Source of the DNA: Amphiura filiformis
Lineage: Eukaryota > Echinodermata > Ophiuroidea > Amphilepidida > Amphiuridae
Assembly: GCF_039555335.1 (NCBI RefSeq)
Contig: NC_092628.1
Coordinates: 78,618,713-78,682,712 of the forward strand
Direction: 5' to 3'
DNA length: 64,000 nucleotides
Shown piece after piece: positions 1 to 13,500 of this stretch. A program made the position numbers and the translations under genes. Position 1 is the stretch's first letter, and the number at the start of each line of letters is the position of its first letter. Below the pieces are notes generated by a model. That model saw only the letters and a program-made list of their open reading frames with translations, did not search any database and was not told the origin of the DNA.

Positions 1-39
1 CAATAATCATTTTGGTGCACTTCATATTCTTTTCTTCTG

Positions 40-240
40 CTGCAGCCAGTGCCGCTGAGAGCCATTACGGGCCCGGGGGTAAAATGATAGCACAGGCCCC
101 CCTTTTACGGGGCCCCCAAGGTCTCTTTTCTTTGCTTTTATGGACCCATTAAGGTATGCTTTCTTTATTTTTACAGGCCCCCTAGGACCCCGGGGGTAAT
201 GCACCCCCTTTACCCCCCCTTGTTGGCCGCAGCTTTGCCC
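40..240. repeat. GC-rich repeat fragment
   Basis: Runs of C and G with a loose inverted repeat (gggcccgggggtaa near 69 and its counterpart near 192). It stands out against the AT-rich surroundings and looks like the end of a mobile element. It is not coding. Confidence 0.35.
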
Positions 241-710
241 GGAACTTCAATAAATTGTAGAATGCAATTCTCAATGGCAGTTTTTGTAGGCTAGATTCAA
301 ATAAAATCCATTGAGAGAATATTGTGATTCTATAGCTCATGCAAAGGCATATTTAATGTCATACACTCTTGATAAGCAATTCTGATAAGCTTCAGGCTTA
401 ACATAGTTTAACATGGTACACTAATGCATTCTGGGATTGATAAATCACTATGATTCTACATTTACATAAACTGATTAACTACATCAATTTAGACTTGTGG
501 TTTGCTTAATTAATGATAATGTCTTGCTAATTGTTTAAACTTTAAATGATAACAAGCAATTTAATCTTGCATGTAACATTGAGAATTGATAAAAACGATA
601 CATATAACGCTATGCATATTCCACTTATGACTTTAACCAAAAGCGGAATATGCACAGTGTTAAATGCATTGTTTTTATCAGCATATAAATGTTTGATATC
701 CAAGTCCTAT

Positions 711-892
711 TGCGGCCCATACAATCAAAATGATCAATATCATAGACCCTAGATACAAGAGTGGATACAAAATCTACCATTGTGCACTGTACACATAAAC
801 ATTAATGGTAAATTTTGTATCTACTCCTGCCTCTAAGTTCCCTAATATTGATCAATAAAATTGATTGTGTATGGGCTGCATATGAAGACTGT
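711..892. mobile_element. Palindromic MITE-like element
   Basis: Imperfect inverted repeat. The left arm, gcggcccatacaatcaaaat, is matched by attgattgtgtatgggctgc on the right, and tggatacaaaatctacca by tggtaaattttgtatcta. No coding capacity. Confidence 0.6.
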
Positions 893-1345
893 AGCCTAAC
901 AATAACACCTACATACCTGCAAGTGAGATATGAGTACCCATCTATACCATTTTTCGCTCCGATGTGCCAGTGACATCACCAAGTTGAGGCAGCCGTTTTG
1001 CGGTCACATCTATGCAGCTTTTTTAAGCTGGTATATATGCATTTAATTTGAGCAAACGCTAGCGATTTCAAGATGCACCAAATGAAGTGCGCACTGATGT
1101 CACTGCCACATCCGGGCAGTTATTTGCGCAGTGAGGCAGGTAACTTTTTTAATTTCACATGAATTAAAATAGCCTACTGGCTAGCTGTTAAAACAGTCTA
1201 CTGGCTAGTGACAAAAATATGATACAGCACACCTTTGATGATTGATGATTTTTGCATTTTGAGATCTACATGAGACTAAACTTCTGGAGTTACATGCTCC
1301 TCATATTCTGTCATCTCATTTCCTCTCTTTCCTTATACTCCCAAT

Positions 1346-1351
1346 TTTATT
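1346..1351 (-). terminator. Candidate polyadenylation signal of MAN2B2
   Basis: AATAAA on the minus strand about 100 nt after the MAN2B2 stop. A CT-rich (GA-rich on the minus strand) tract lies between them. Another AATAAA overlaps the stop codon, so the used site is uncertain. Confidence 0.4.
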
Positions 1352-1424
1352 CAATAAATGTTCTCTCTCTCACACTCTGTTTTTTGGTACTTACCATCTC
1401 TGTCTCTCACTCTCTTCACACCAC

Positions 1425-1445
1425 ACTCTCTCTCTCTCTCTCTTA
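1425..1445. repeat. (CT)n microsatellite in MAN2B2 3' UTR
   Basis: A pure CT run immediately downstream of the MAN2B2 stop, within a longer pyrimidine-rich tract. Confidence 0.8.
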
Positions 1446-1448
1446 CTT

Positions 1449-1585
1449 TTATTTATTTCTTTGAAAAGTAACAAAAAATGTTTTTATTTCTTGAGGATTT
1501 AGAGTGACCTCATGGGCACTAGATGGAGGAGATGCATCGTTATCATCAGAACCACCAACATCATCTTCTGGAAAACTGCTGGCAA
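1449..1585 (-). CDS. MAN2B2: MAN2B2 exon 20: C-terminus and stop
   Basis: Residues 1047-1091 then TAA at 1449-1451. An acidic and serine-rich linker leads into [16 protein letters not shown], the typical MAN2B2 C-terminal strand. The acceptor is atttttcag. Confidence 0.94.
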
Positions 1586-4500
1586 CTGAAAAATAACATA
1601 AATATGTTGTTATTAGCAAAATGAATTTAGCACTATAGAAGAAATGCACATTTTATTCTTCACGGTGGTGGTGCTTATAGTGTTTGAAGAGAGGATCTTC
1701 AAATGGAAAGGATTTTAAATTTCTGCTTGGAAATGAACAGGTACTTAAATAACTGATTTGGAATAAGGACTGATTTAGGTCAAATGGTGGGTCTTGGGCA
1801 CCTATTTGGAGCAAAAATGTCTGTGAAGGGAATTTGAGAAATGTTAGTCGAGTTGAAATAGGGTTGCCGGGTTTAAAATCTAAATTTAAAGGAGGGCAAT
1901 ATATAGCTGTTCTAGAAGATCCATCTTTACCTCCTCATAACTCGCATGCATCCTGTTCATACTGCCATATGTACAATTTGTAATGTCTTCCTAATAACAG
2001 CTCCTAAAATATAGCTCTTAAATATGCCCTATTATACTCAGGAGGGTATTTCACACACATATCCTCTAAATATCCCCCTAAATATATCCAAGAGGGCATA
2101 CCACAACATACCATATTGACATGAAAAGTTTTAATTTTTCAAACACAAAAGAATAAGAATATTTTTCTTATTGTATTTGGTGGTAATATTAATTGTCAAC
2201 ATACATAATTTGTTTAATTCTTACCATTTTTTTTCCACAGAAATGTCCAATAGCTCAAATGATGTCCACTAACATGTGATTTCAGGAACAAGATAGTTAA
2301 AAACAAAACAAAAAATACCTACCTGCAGTGGCATAGCCAAGGGGGGGGGGCAAGACGGAAGCTGCCCCTGTGGAAAGTCTTGCCCCCCCTGTGGGATGGT
2401 AGTTGCCCCGATATTTAAGATTTTAAGGCCATTTTTGTACTTTGTTTTTTGTGTAATTTGTCTTGCCCCCTCTTTGCCCACCCTCTGAAAAATTGCTGGC
2501 TATGCCACTGCCTACCTGGCCTGATTTTTGTGGCCTCTTACGGCAAACAAAAGATATTTTTAGCATCCTAATTGCAATCACCAAAGCTCAAGGACTGTCC
2601 TTCACACTACACTTCCTACAAGAGATAATCATGATGACCTCACCTTGGTTACTCTTTGTTTTCCATGTCCATCGATTAACATCATTGATTGCCCATGTTG
2701 ATGTTAAACTTCTTTCTTCAACTGTTGCAACATCACCTAAAGGTGACAGGAATTCCTAACAGGGAACACAGAAAAAGAAACCTTTTATGAAGGAGCTTGA
2801 TTTTTCCTCATCCTAAAAAACCGGCTCTGACTCCTCATTTTTTGAGTTATACTGCAACGCGGTAAAGTTAATCACGGCTATACCCCATTACAAGGTTTTA
2901 GAGGTTTAGTTCTATAACTAAACATTTTTGCAGTAATTATCTCTTTAAATAATCAAATTACTATCTTGAACCAAAGGCCACCAGTAAAGAACATTATTTG
3001 ATAACTAGATACTTGTTTTATGTATGGTGTACGCAAATTAAACAATTGTTATAAAATGGTATGCAGGATGTGGTAAAACAACACTGTAAATGATAAAGTC
3101 TGCATATGTGTGTGTGGGGTGTGTGTCTGTATGTGAGGGGGGTGTTTGCCATCTTCAACATGCACGTTTTTATGAAACTTGACATTTCAACCTGTAATAA
3201 TCAACCATGGATGTTACTGCAACCGGGGACCGTCCTTGTTTATCCAAGATGTGCAATTTTACTGCAAACAGCCTAAAAAGGTATTTAAGAGTGCATATAG
3301 AAATCAGTCCCCGGTTGATAGGTCAAAATCCAGAAAAATTGTGTATGATTTGTGTAAAACGGGTCAATGTCCGTGGTTAGGTGCAGAAAATCAGGAAGAC
3401 ACAAAATCCTGTTTGCCGGTCCAATACATGGCTCCCTTTTGGCAGCAACCACGTGTAGGGGTGGGGGTGTTTGTGTGTATGGGAAAAACTAAAGAATACC
3501 ATCAACACCCTAACCTTAACCTAAACAATCCTATCCCAAACCTGAACCCTAAAACACATGGGAGTGGAGGTTATTCTGTAGGTGCAAGTTGGTGTCAACT
3601 TATCAGATCAATTACTACAACACTCTCCATTGTTCTTTCATCAAATTATTCTCCTTAATCATGTTAATACAGGCTTCGTATTTGCTAATCCATGTTAACA
3701 TATCAGTAACTTACAGCTAGATCTACTTTGGCAGGTTTGGATAGCGTAGGATGTTCATCTTTTTCAAACACATGGTGCAATCGGATCAATATCCTGTCAA
3801 AATTAGCCTGAGATGCTGAAGCATGGAGATTTCCTGCAAATAAACCAATAGTCAACACTGAATAATAATCAAAGTACTCTGCCAAATCTACAAGTTCTTA
3901 AGGGGTGACTTCAAAACCGACTGCCTGTATTCCTGGCAGAGCTGCCGGTTTAACTGTGTTCTATTTTTCTGAACAAAAGAAATTTGGCCCAAATTGGGCT
4001 ATTCCATTTGAAATACATTCTACCCCGTGGAAGATTTTGGAAACATGTCCCACAGAGGGAGTATGAATTTTTAGCACATTAAGCAGCTTCATTTGAATTT
4101 CATACACCCTCTGAGAAAGCTTTAACCTGAATCTTTCACAGAGTTTTAAATGGAGCTACCTGTGTTAATTCTATTTGAAATTCATTATCCCTCTGTGCAA
4201 CATAATTCCAAAATCTTCCACAGGGGTAGTGTAGATTTTAGCTGGAATAGCCCAATTGCTTCTGCCTGGATGCCAGTGAATGACCGGTGGTTGGGGATTA
4301 AAGCATATATTTTACATTGTCAATGATCATGGTGTTCAAAATCAATTAAGCTATGTCCATGAATGGAGACCTATGTATGTGCAGCAAAGGATCAGATGAA
4401 GTTTTCAGATTTGCACTTGTACAATCCTTAATGGAAGCAGCTGATGAATTATCCCACATCAGACAGTCAACATTAATGGGTAAATTTTCTCAGGTAAATT

Positions 4501-7500
4501 TTCTGGACACATGACCAATGCTATCAATGTGAGTGTAACCCAGAGCTTGATCCTTGACCCCCAGCGGTGACCTCCCTATTCAAGTCTTAGTCATTTTCAA
4601 TTGGAATGCTAGTATTCTTGGCCACAATTTCGATAGAAATTTGTGCATAGCAAATTTATTGAATATTCAGCAATCTTCATTACTTCACAATATCATCAAA
4701 ATGTAATTTCAAAAATATCTACCTGCGGAAAAAAATATTTATCTATGGAAACTCTTACCATAACATTATTAACTTGCGACAAGTAACTTATTTTGCATCA
4801 AAGGAGGAATTCTTCCTATTCAAATACATTGGTAGACCACCCGCTGTGCTCGGGTCACATTCCATAATGCTAATATGTCTGCATAATATGTCTGCATCTG
4901 TTGTATACAACACATGGGTGTCACATCACATGTCCAGAAAATTTCCCCGAGAAAATTTACCCATTAATGTTGACTGTCAGATACATAAATACATCTGTGG
5001 TATGAGGAGGCAAAAAGCACATTTCTGGCAACAAAAAACTCAACCAAGTCAAACCAGATTTGGTTTAAAAAATGTTCACATGGTTTTTATCAAATTTAGC
5101 CTGGAACTATTTCTGTAAAGGTACTCAGTCCTCTCCCTGGGGATGCTTGTGTATCCCTTCCGTTGAGACTTTCGACACAAAAACTTACGTCTTGAAATTT
5201 ATTTGTAATTATTCTCTCCTGACGATCACAGAGAAAGCATTGATAAATTCCACAAACCTTTTCCATTTATTTCTTGCATATGTGCAGTGTGGTTAGTATT
5301 AAAGTTCCACCGGGAACTTGGAGAGTCAAAAGATGTAGATTTTGGGGCAATTGGTTGAAGACTGAAGCTGATGAAAGCCGGGGTCCATAATGTTCTATCC
5401 ATTTGTGGAAAATGCGCTTTTGATTCAACAATGCTACAAAGAAACAAGAGGAAGAAATAAGCAACACTCATTGTTTATGCAATCATTGGCGTGGTGTAGC
5501 AAGGACTTTTGAGGGTGGGCTACTTCCCCATCTAGAGCAGAAAAATGAAAGGAAGATAAAATTGGAGAAGTAAAGAAGAAAAGAGAAGAGGAGGAAAAAG
5601 AGAAGATAAAAAAGGCCACAGAACTGGAAGAAAAATAATAGGATCAAATAAGGACTAAAAATACTACTTTGAGGACCTGGGCTACCCAGAGCGATGAGGT
5701 TGGCTACGCCACTGTTTATACAATGTTACTATTTTTTAATAGGCTACTTTTTGGGATAACAATTTGCAAGTTACAGGAGCAAAAGAAAGGGAATTAAAAT
5801 AAAAAGTGAAATATGGAATGCAACTTAAGGCCCCGGGCTTAAGGCCAGAGTAATGGAAGACACATTTGTCCATGTCCAAATTTGAGATTTCTTGATATTT
5901 ATCAACACTAAGATGTATTCTTTCACTTGAAACTGATAAAATACAACTTAGGGAAGGTTTTCTCATTTTTTCAAAATATTTGTTTTAAACAAAAATATTC
6001 ACCATTACGTGCAATTTTAGCTTAATAGAGTGACAAAATTTATTTTTTTCACATGTTTTTTTCAATATTTCGAAAAAAAAAAAACGAATTTAAAAAAAAT
6101 AAAAAAACCTTCCCTAAGTTCATATCTCTTCTTCATGAAAAGCTAACTAAATTTTTTTTACTCCGAACGGATTTTTTTCTAAGTTGTCACAAAAAAATTG
6201 GGGTAAAAAAGTGAATTTTTGTGATTTTTTCAAAAACTAGAGATTTTTGAACAAATCTGACGTCACCATGGGATTCCTTGACTCACTTCCTTTCCAAAAA
6301 TGTATAGTTTTATATACTTTGGACATACAATTAAGAAATAATGATGCTCGAAAAGGTCCATGTTCTCTCCCATTACTCTGGCCTTAAGGGGGCGCAGCAC
6401 TAATTCAGCGTCCCATAGGATAACGTGTGAATTCGGCCTACTTCAAGCGCCATTCCTGGCGTCCCTGCAATACTTGGCAAAATAAATTTGGTATCAAATT
6501 AAAGCTCTGTTTCTCTAGATTCCAAAACTTTTGTCGACATATATCGATGACCATTGACTTTTTTTTCTATTTTTCGGTGCAAAAAAAAATTAGCTAAAAA
6601 TATACTAAACTCACCACTCACATTTTACAATGAGGTTTTCTCTTAATCCGCCACAGAGAATTGCTTTTGAGATCAATTGTCCAGTTTTTTTCTGCATGTT
6701 ATCATTAAAGACACTTGTCGAATTCATATGAGCCAATATTGAGTGATTTAAAGTGAACATGTCGGTAGATATGGTCGCTACAATCTCATATTCACTATGC
6801 ACTATATTAGCCGAATTTCGTTGTTACATAAAATGCGGAGTGATTTAGTGTTGCGCCCTCTTATAAGGTGTTAAAAGGTTTTAAAATCCACATTTATTAC
6901 TCATTATGTAAACTAGAGAAAATTTGAAGCTCAACACCGAAGATTTCATGTCTCTGCGACATTCCGTTCAAAAGAAATGATGTTTTAAAGATCAGTGCCG
7001 AAATGCCGAAAATCGAATATTTTGACTTTTCCTCCAATATGCGAAAGTTTGTACAAAACCCACAAAACTAGTGACAGACGACAATTGAGCACGTCTTTGA
7101 ACCAAGTTTAATTTCTTTTCTAGATTATCAGTGTTGCCATTTTCTTTTGCAAATCATTTATTACTGAGTTTGAAGTATAAATACCCCCGTTCCAGTGGTA
7201 ACAATTACGATCTTTTTATGTAGGCCTACTGAATATTCAGCAAAACGGCTTCATGCAGATTAACAATGTCTATTAACTTTAAAATCCATTTTTGAGCCTT
7301 TTTGAGGATTTTTGGACGCATTTCTAGACTTTGTAGGCGCCTGCTCGGCCAATAAAGTGTTTTTTTCCCAATAATTTTGCATGAGAATGACTTTTTGTAA
7401 TCTTTGTTTATCATAATGATTGAAATAGAACACATTTTGTGAAGCGCATCTCTTATTTTTATGCTTGCGAAGAATGTAAAAGGAACGCGTTCATAACGAC

Positions 7501-10500
7501 GGCCGTTACAAGGGGGCGCAACACTAAATAAGCGTCCCATAGGATAACGTGTGATTTTGGCCTACTTCAAGCGCCATTCCTGGCGTCCCTGCAATACTTG
7601 GCAAAATAAATTTGGTATCAAATTAAAGCTCTGTTTCTCTAGATTCCAAAACTTTTGTCGACATATATCGATGACCATTGACTTTTTTCGCTATTTTGCG
7701 ATGCAAAAAAAATTAGCTAAAAATATACTAAACTCACCACTCACATTTTACAATGAGGTTTTCTCTTAATCCGCCACAGAGAATTGCTTTTGAGATCAAT
7801 TGTCCAGTTTTTTTCTGCATGTTATCATTAAAGACACTTGTCGAATTCATATGAGCCAATATTGAGTGATTTAAAGTGAACATGTCGGTAGATATGGTCG
7901 CTACAATCTCATATTCACTATGCACTATATTAGCCGAATTTCGTTGTTACATAAAATGCGGAGTGATTTAGTGTTGCGCCTCTTATAAGGTGTTAAAAGG
8001 TTTTAAAATCCACATTTATTACTCATTATGTAAACTAGAGAAAATTTGAAGCTCAACACCGAAGATTTCATGTCTCTGCGACATTCCGTTCAAAAGAAAT
8101 GATGTTTTAAAGATCAGTGCCGAAATGCCGAAAATCGAATATTTTGACTTTTCCTCCAATATGCGAAAGTTTGTACAAAACCCACAAAACTAGTGACAGA
8201 CGACAATTGAGCACGTCTTTGAACCAAGTTTAATTTCTTTTCTAGATTATCAGTGTTGCCATTTTCTTTTGCAAATCATTTATTACTGAGTTTGAAGTAT
8301 AAATACCCCCCGTTCCAGTGGTAACAATTACGATCTTTTTGCGTGAGGCCTACTGAATATTCAGCAAAACGGCTTCATGCAGATTAACAATGTCTATTAA
8401 CTTTAAAATCCATTTTTGAGCCTTTTTGAGGATTTTTGGACGCATATCTAGACTTTGTAGGCGCCTGCTCGGCCAATAAAGTGTTTTTTCCCAATAATTT
8501 TGCATGAGAATGACTTTTTGTAATCTTTGTTTATCATCATGATTGAAATAGAACACATTTTGTGAAGCGCATCTCTTATTTTGCGCGAAGAATGTAAAAG
8601 GCACGCGTTCATAACGACGGCCGATACAAGGGGGCGCAGCACCAAGTCAGCGCCCCATAAGATATCGTGTGATTTCGGCCTACTTCAAGCGCCATTCCTG
8701 GCGTCCCTGCAATACTTGGCAAAATAAATTTGGTATCAAATTAAAGCTCTGTTTCTCTAGATTCCAAAACTTTTGTCGACATATATCGATGACCATTGAC
8801 TTTTTTCGTTATTTTGCGGTGCAAAAAAATTAGCTAAAAATATACTAAACTCACCACTCACATTTTACAATGAGGTTTTCTCTTAATCCGCCACAGAGAA
8901 TTGCTTTTGAGATCAATTGTCCAGTTTTTTTCTGCATGTTATCATTAAAGACACTTGTCGAATTCATATGAGCCAATATTGAGTGATTTAAAGTGAACAT
9001 GTCGGTAGATATGGTCGCCACAATCTCATATTCACTATGGACTATATTAGCCGAATTTCGTTGTTACATAAAATGCGGAGTGATTTAGTGTTGCGCCCTC
9101 TTATAAGGTGTTAAAAGGTTTTAAAATCCACATTTATTACTCATTATGTAAACTAGAGAAAATTTGAAGCTCAACACCGAAGATTTCATGTCTCTCGACA
9201 TTCCGTTCAAAAGAAATGATGTTTTAAAGATCAGTGCCGAAATGCCGAAAATCGAATATTTTGACTTTTCCTCCAATATGCGAAAGTTTGTACAAAACCC
9301 ACAAAACTAGTGACAGACGACAATTGAGCACGTCTTTGAACCAAGTTTAATTTCTTTTCTAGATTATCAGTGTTGCCATTTTCTTTTGCAAATCATTTAT
9401 TACTGAGTTTGAAGTATAAATACCCCCCGTTCCAGTGGTAACAATTACGATCTTTTTATGTGAGGCCTACTGAATATTCAGCAAAACGGCTTCATGCAGA
9501 TTAACAATGTCTATTAACTTTAAAATCCATTTTTGAGCCTGGTTGAGGATTTTTGGACGCATATCTAGACTTTGTAGGCGCCTGCTCGGCCAATAAAGTG
9601 TTTTTTTTCCAATAATTTTGCATGAGAATGACTTTTTGTAATCTTTGTTTATCATCATGATTGAAATAGAACACATTTTGTGAAGCGCATCTCTTATTTT
9701 TGCGAAGAATGTAAAAGGAACGCTTCATAACGACGGCCGTTACAAGGGGCGCAGCACTAATTCAGCGTCCCATAGGATAACGTGTGAATTGCCTACTTCA
9801 AGCGCCATTCCTGGCGTCCCTGCAATACTTGGCAAAATAAATTTGGTATCAAATTAAAGCTCTGTTTCTCTAGATTCCAAAACTTTTGTCGACATATATC
9901 GATGACCATTGACTTTTTTCGCTATTTTGCGGTGCAAAAAAAATTAGCTAAAAATATACTAAACTCACCACTCACATTTTACAATGAGGTTTTCTCTTAA
10001 TCCGCCACAGAGAATTGCTTTTGAGATCAATTGTCCAGTTTTTTTCTGCATGTTATCATTAAAGACACTTGTCGAATTCATATGAGCCAATATTGAGTGA
10101 TTTAAAGTGAACATGTCGGTAGATATGGTCGCTACAATCTCATATTCACTATGCACTATATTAGCCGAATTTCGTTGTTACATGAAATGCGGAGTGATTT
10201 AGTGTTGCGCCCTCTTAAGGGATCCAAAATGAGCGTTTATTGAGTTTCGACAGTATTTTTTGTGGGACATGAGAGCACCTCAGACCTATCGAATTGCATT
10301 CTGAATACGAAGCATGTCTTTCTGATAGCAAATAATTTTCATTTTTTGAAAATCACAATATAATATAAATTTTATGACAAATTATAAAAATTTGATATTT
10401 TTCAAATTTTGATATATAACAGTCCTCGAAGTAAATTATATAAATCTAATGATATATTCTTAAAGTGTATGTAGCAGGGAGGAAAAGCCGACGGTCAATT

Positions 10501-13500
10501 GAAAATTTTGACCTTTCATATTGAACATATGGATTTTTTTCCAAAAAGACCTAATTTTTTTTGGTGTTTTGGGAAAAAAATCCATATCTTCAATACTGAA
10601 AGGTCAAAATTTTCAATTGATCGTCGGCTTTTCATCCCACCTACATACACTTTAAGTATAAATCATCAGATTTATAAAGTTTACTTCAAGTACTGTTAAA
10701 TATCAAAATATCAATTTTAATGATTTGCCATAAAATGTGTATTAAATTGCAATTTCAAAAATCAAAATTATTTGATATCAGAATGACATTCTTCGATTCA
10801 GAATGCAATTCGATATGTCTGATGTGCTCTAATGTCCCAAAATAAATACTGTCCAAACGTTCATACCCCAGCCCTTAAGGTAAATATTGGACTCATTATA
10901 CATGTAACATGCTTTGTATTATTGTTGTATATTTATCAGGAACACAAAAATGAAGCGATTGCAATATTGAAATAATAAATATAAATCCAGTTTTTAAACC
11001 ATGTTTATAAAATACATGTTACTATTTATGTGTTTTCTTTCCAATGTGCTCTTAAACATTACTATATTATAACAATGGGTATTCCAGTTGAAATACATAG
11101 AACCCCTATGAGAGACATGACCGTAATCTTCCACACAGGAAGTCATGGAGTAAATTTTAAATGGGTTACCTAAATAGGTAACTCCATTTGAAATCTACAC
11201 CCCACTGTGTGAGAGATTAAGGTTGTGTCTTCCATAATGGATGTTTGGATTTCAACTGGAATTGCCCAATTATTTAATAAAGTCCCCCCTGGAGAAATAT
11301 TACAATAATCATACCTGTTTCTTGTGGAAATAATTTCTTGGCCCAAGAACCACTGGCCAAAGCCGAGACATTAACTGCAATCATATGCGGTGGGTTTTCT
11401 AACTGAAGCCATGCCTCATGCTGTAATTGGCTGGAATGAGTACGGTTACCAAGCAACATCCATAGTGTACAATGCATGATGGATGTGTCGTTTAAGGTTA
11501 AGTTGAGGTTGTAACTTTCAAAATCATTGTTGATATTGCGACGATGTAACAAAACCTGCAAGTAAAATTTTTTGAATTGGTAGTTTAAAAAATAATTCTG
11601 ATAAGAACAATTTAGCTGTTCTTATCAATTCAAATTTTGATTTCATGCTTTATGAAATAGAATGAGGCATATCAGTGGATTTCAAAATAATTTACAAGAA
11701 GAGATCAATTTGCCTATTGCACGGTTCGGCCATGATGCATGGAGAACCTTGAACTGGCATGATAGGAAAGGAAGAATTACATAACTTTATGCAATATTTT
11801 ATGACTGGTTCAATTCCCATTCATGCATGCTGCCAGATCGAGGCTCTCTTCGCACATGACGGAACCATGCAATGGGTGAATACTATGACATTGCTGGACA
11901 AACAAGATATTCCTGCAAAAAATCAATCGGACACGGTTATTATTATTATTCAATTGCGTGAGATAACAAGCAGATTTTAATGGAAATACATGTATTGCAG
12001 AATTTGTATTGAAGGGCTGGTCTGCATTCATTTCTTTTTATTTAATTTCTTATTTATCCTTAGGGGTTTTCAACTGAAATGTTTATACTTTATCTGGAAA
12101 TACTAGTAATTACAACATTAAAACATCCACTAAATGAGTAACACCCAAAAAATAAAAAAATTATTTTAATTTAAAAAAAAAAGTATGAAAAAAAAATTCT
12201 CTCTTATTCACAGTGAAGCTATGCAATTTGATAGATTGAAATTCACAATATGCAATTTGATTATATTAGGGAAAGCTATTCCAGAGGGAGTATGTAAATC
12301 AAATGGAACAGCTATTTCAGAGGAGTATGTAAATTAAATGGAACAGCCAATGGGTATGTAATTTCACTGGAATAGCCTAATTGATATCGATAACAATATT
12401 GACGTCACTGATTCGATTTGTCACATGATCGTCAAAAAAAAATTCAAAAACTTTAAAAAAAAAAGTAAACAAAAAATGTAAAAAAAATTCTCTTTCACAG
12501 TGAAGAGAGAATGTAAATTAAATGGAACAGCCAATGGGTATGTAATTTCACTGGAACAGCCTAATTGATATCAATATCAATATTGATTTACAGATTCGAT
12601 TTGTCACATCATCGTCAAATTTTTTTTTTAATCTTAAAAAAAGAGCAAAAATTCACAATGCAATTTGATTAGGGGAAAGCTATTCCAGAGTATGTAAATT
12701 AAATGGAACAGCCATTTTTTTCAGAGGGAGTATGTAAATTAAATGGAACAGCCAAAATGCCAATATGTATGTAATTTAACTGGAACAGCCTTAAATTGAT
12801 ATCGATATCAATATTAACGTCACAGATTTGATTTGTCATGTGATCGTCAAACCTGCATTAGAAGGTGTCAGTTCTCAGGAACTGACACAAAAATGGTTGA
12901 CAAAATAGTTTACAGCAACTTTATTAAAGGAAGTCTCTGGCAATCACAACATTTGGCCTTATATGTAAGAAACATAATTATCAAGCACGAATCAAGTGGT
13001 TTTATTTAAAACAAACTAATATTGACCATAAAAACAAATAAAAACATAAGTCTCTCAACACGCGATATTCAAAATTCCCGGGCGCCGAAATTGTCGAGTG
13101 CAATGACGTCCCAGTAATACAATGAAGGCTGACGACAATTGAGCACAAATAACCATTACGTCATTGCACTTAGACAATTTCGGCGCGGGAATTTTGAATA
13201 TCACGTGTTGAGAGCCGACTGTTTTTATTCGTTTTATGGCCAATATGAGTTTGTTTTAAATAAAACCATGTGATTCGTGCTTGATAATTATTTTCATAAC
13301 ATATAAGGCATAATGTTATGATTACCGGAGACTCCCTTTAAGGATAACCAGTGGTGTAGCATGAGTCAGCCTGATTGGGGCACAAGCCACCTTTTGGCAA
13401 TTTTCCTATAGGATTTTCTACATTTTCAAAACTAATGGGGGGGGCACATTCCCCCTGCCCCTATGATGTTACACCACTGAGGATAAGAAATCAAACAAAT

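Noticed and set aside
3179..3658. 159-codon plus-strand ORF
   Set aside because: It starts at a TTG, passes through degenerate telomere-like and GT-rich repeats, overlaps a MAN2B2 intron and has no recognisable domain.
6611..10156. Identical 63-residue minus-strand ORFs repeated three times
   Set aside because: They recur only because the 1.12-kb units are near identical; the fourth unit breaks the frame and there is no domain similarity.
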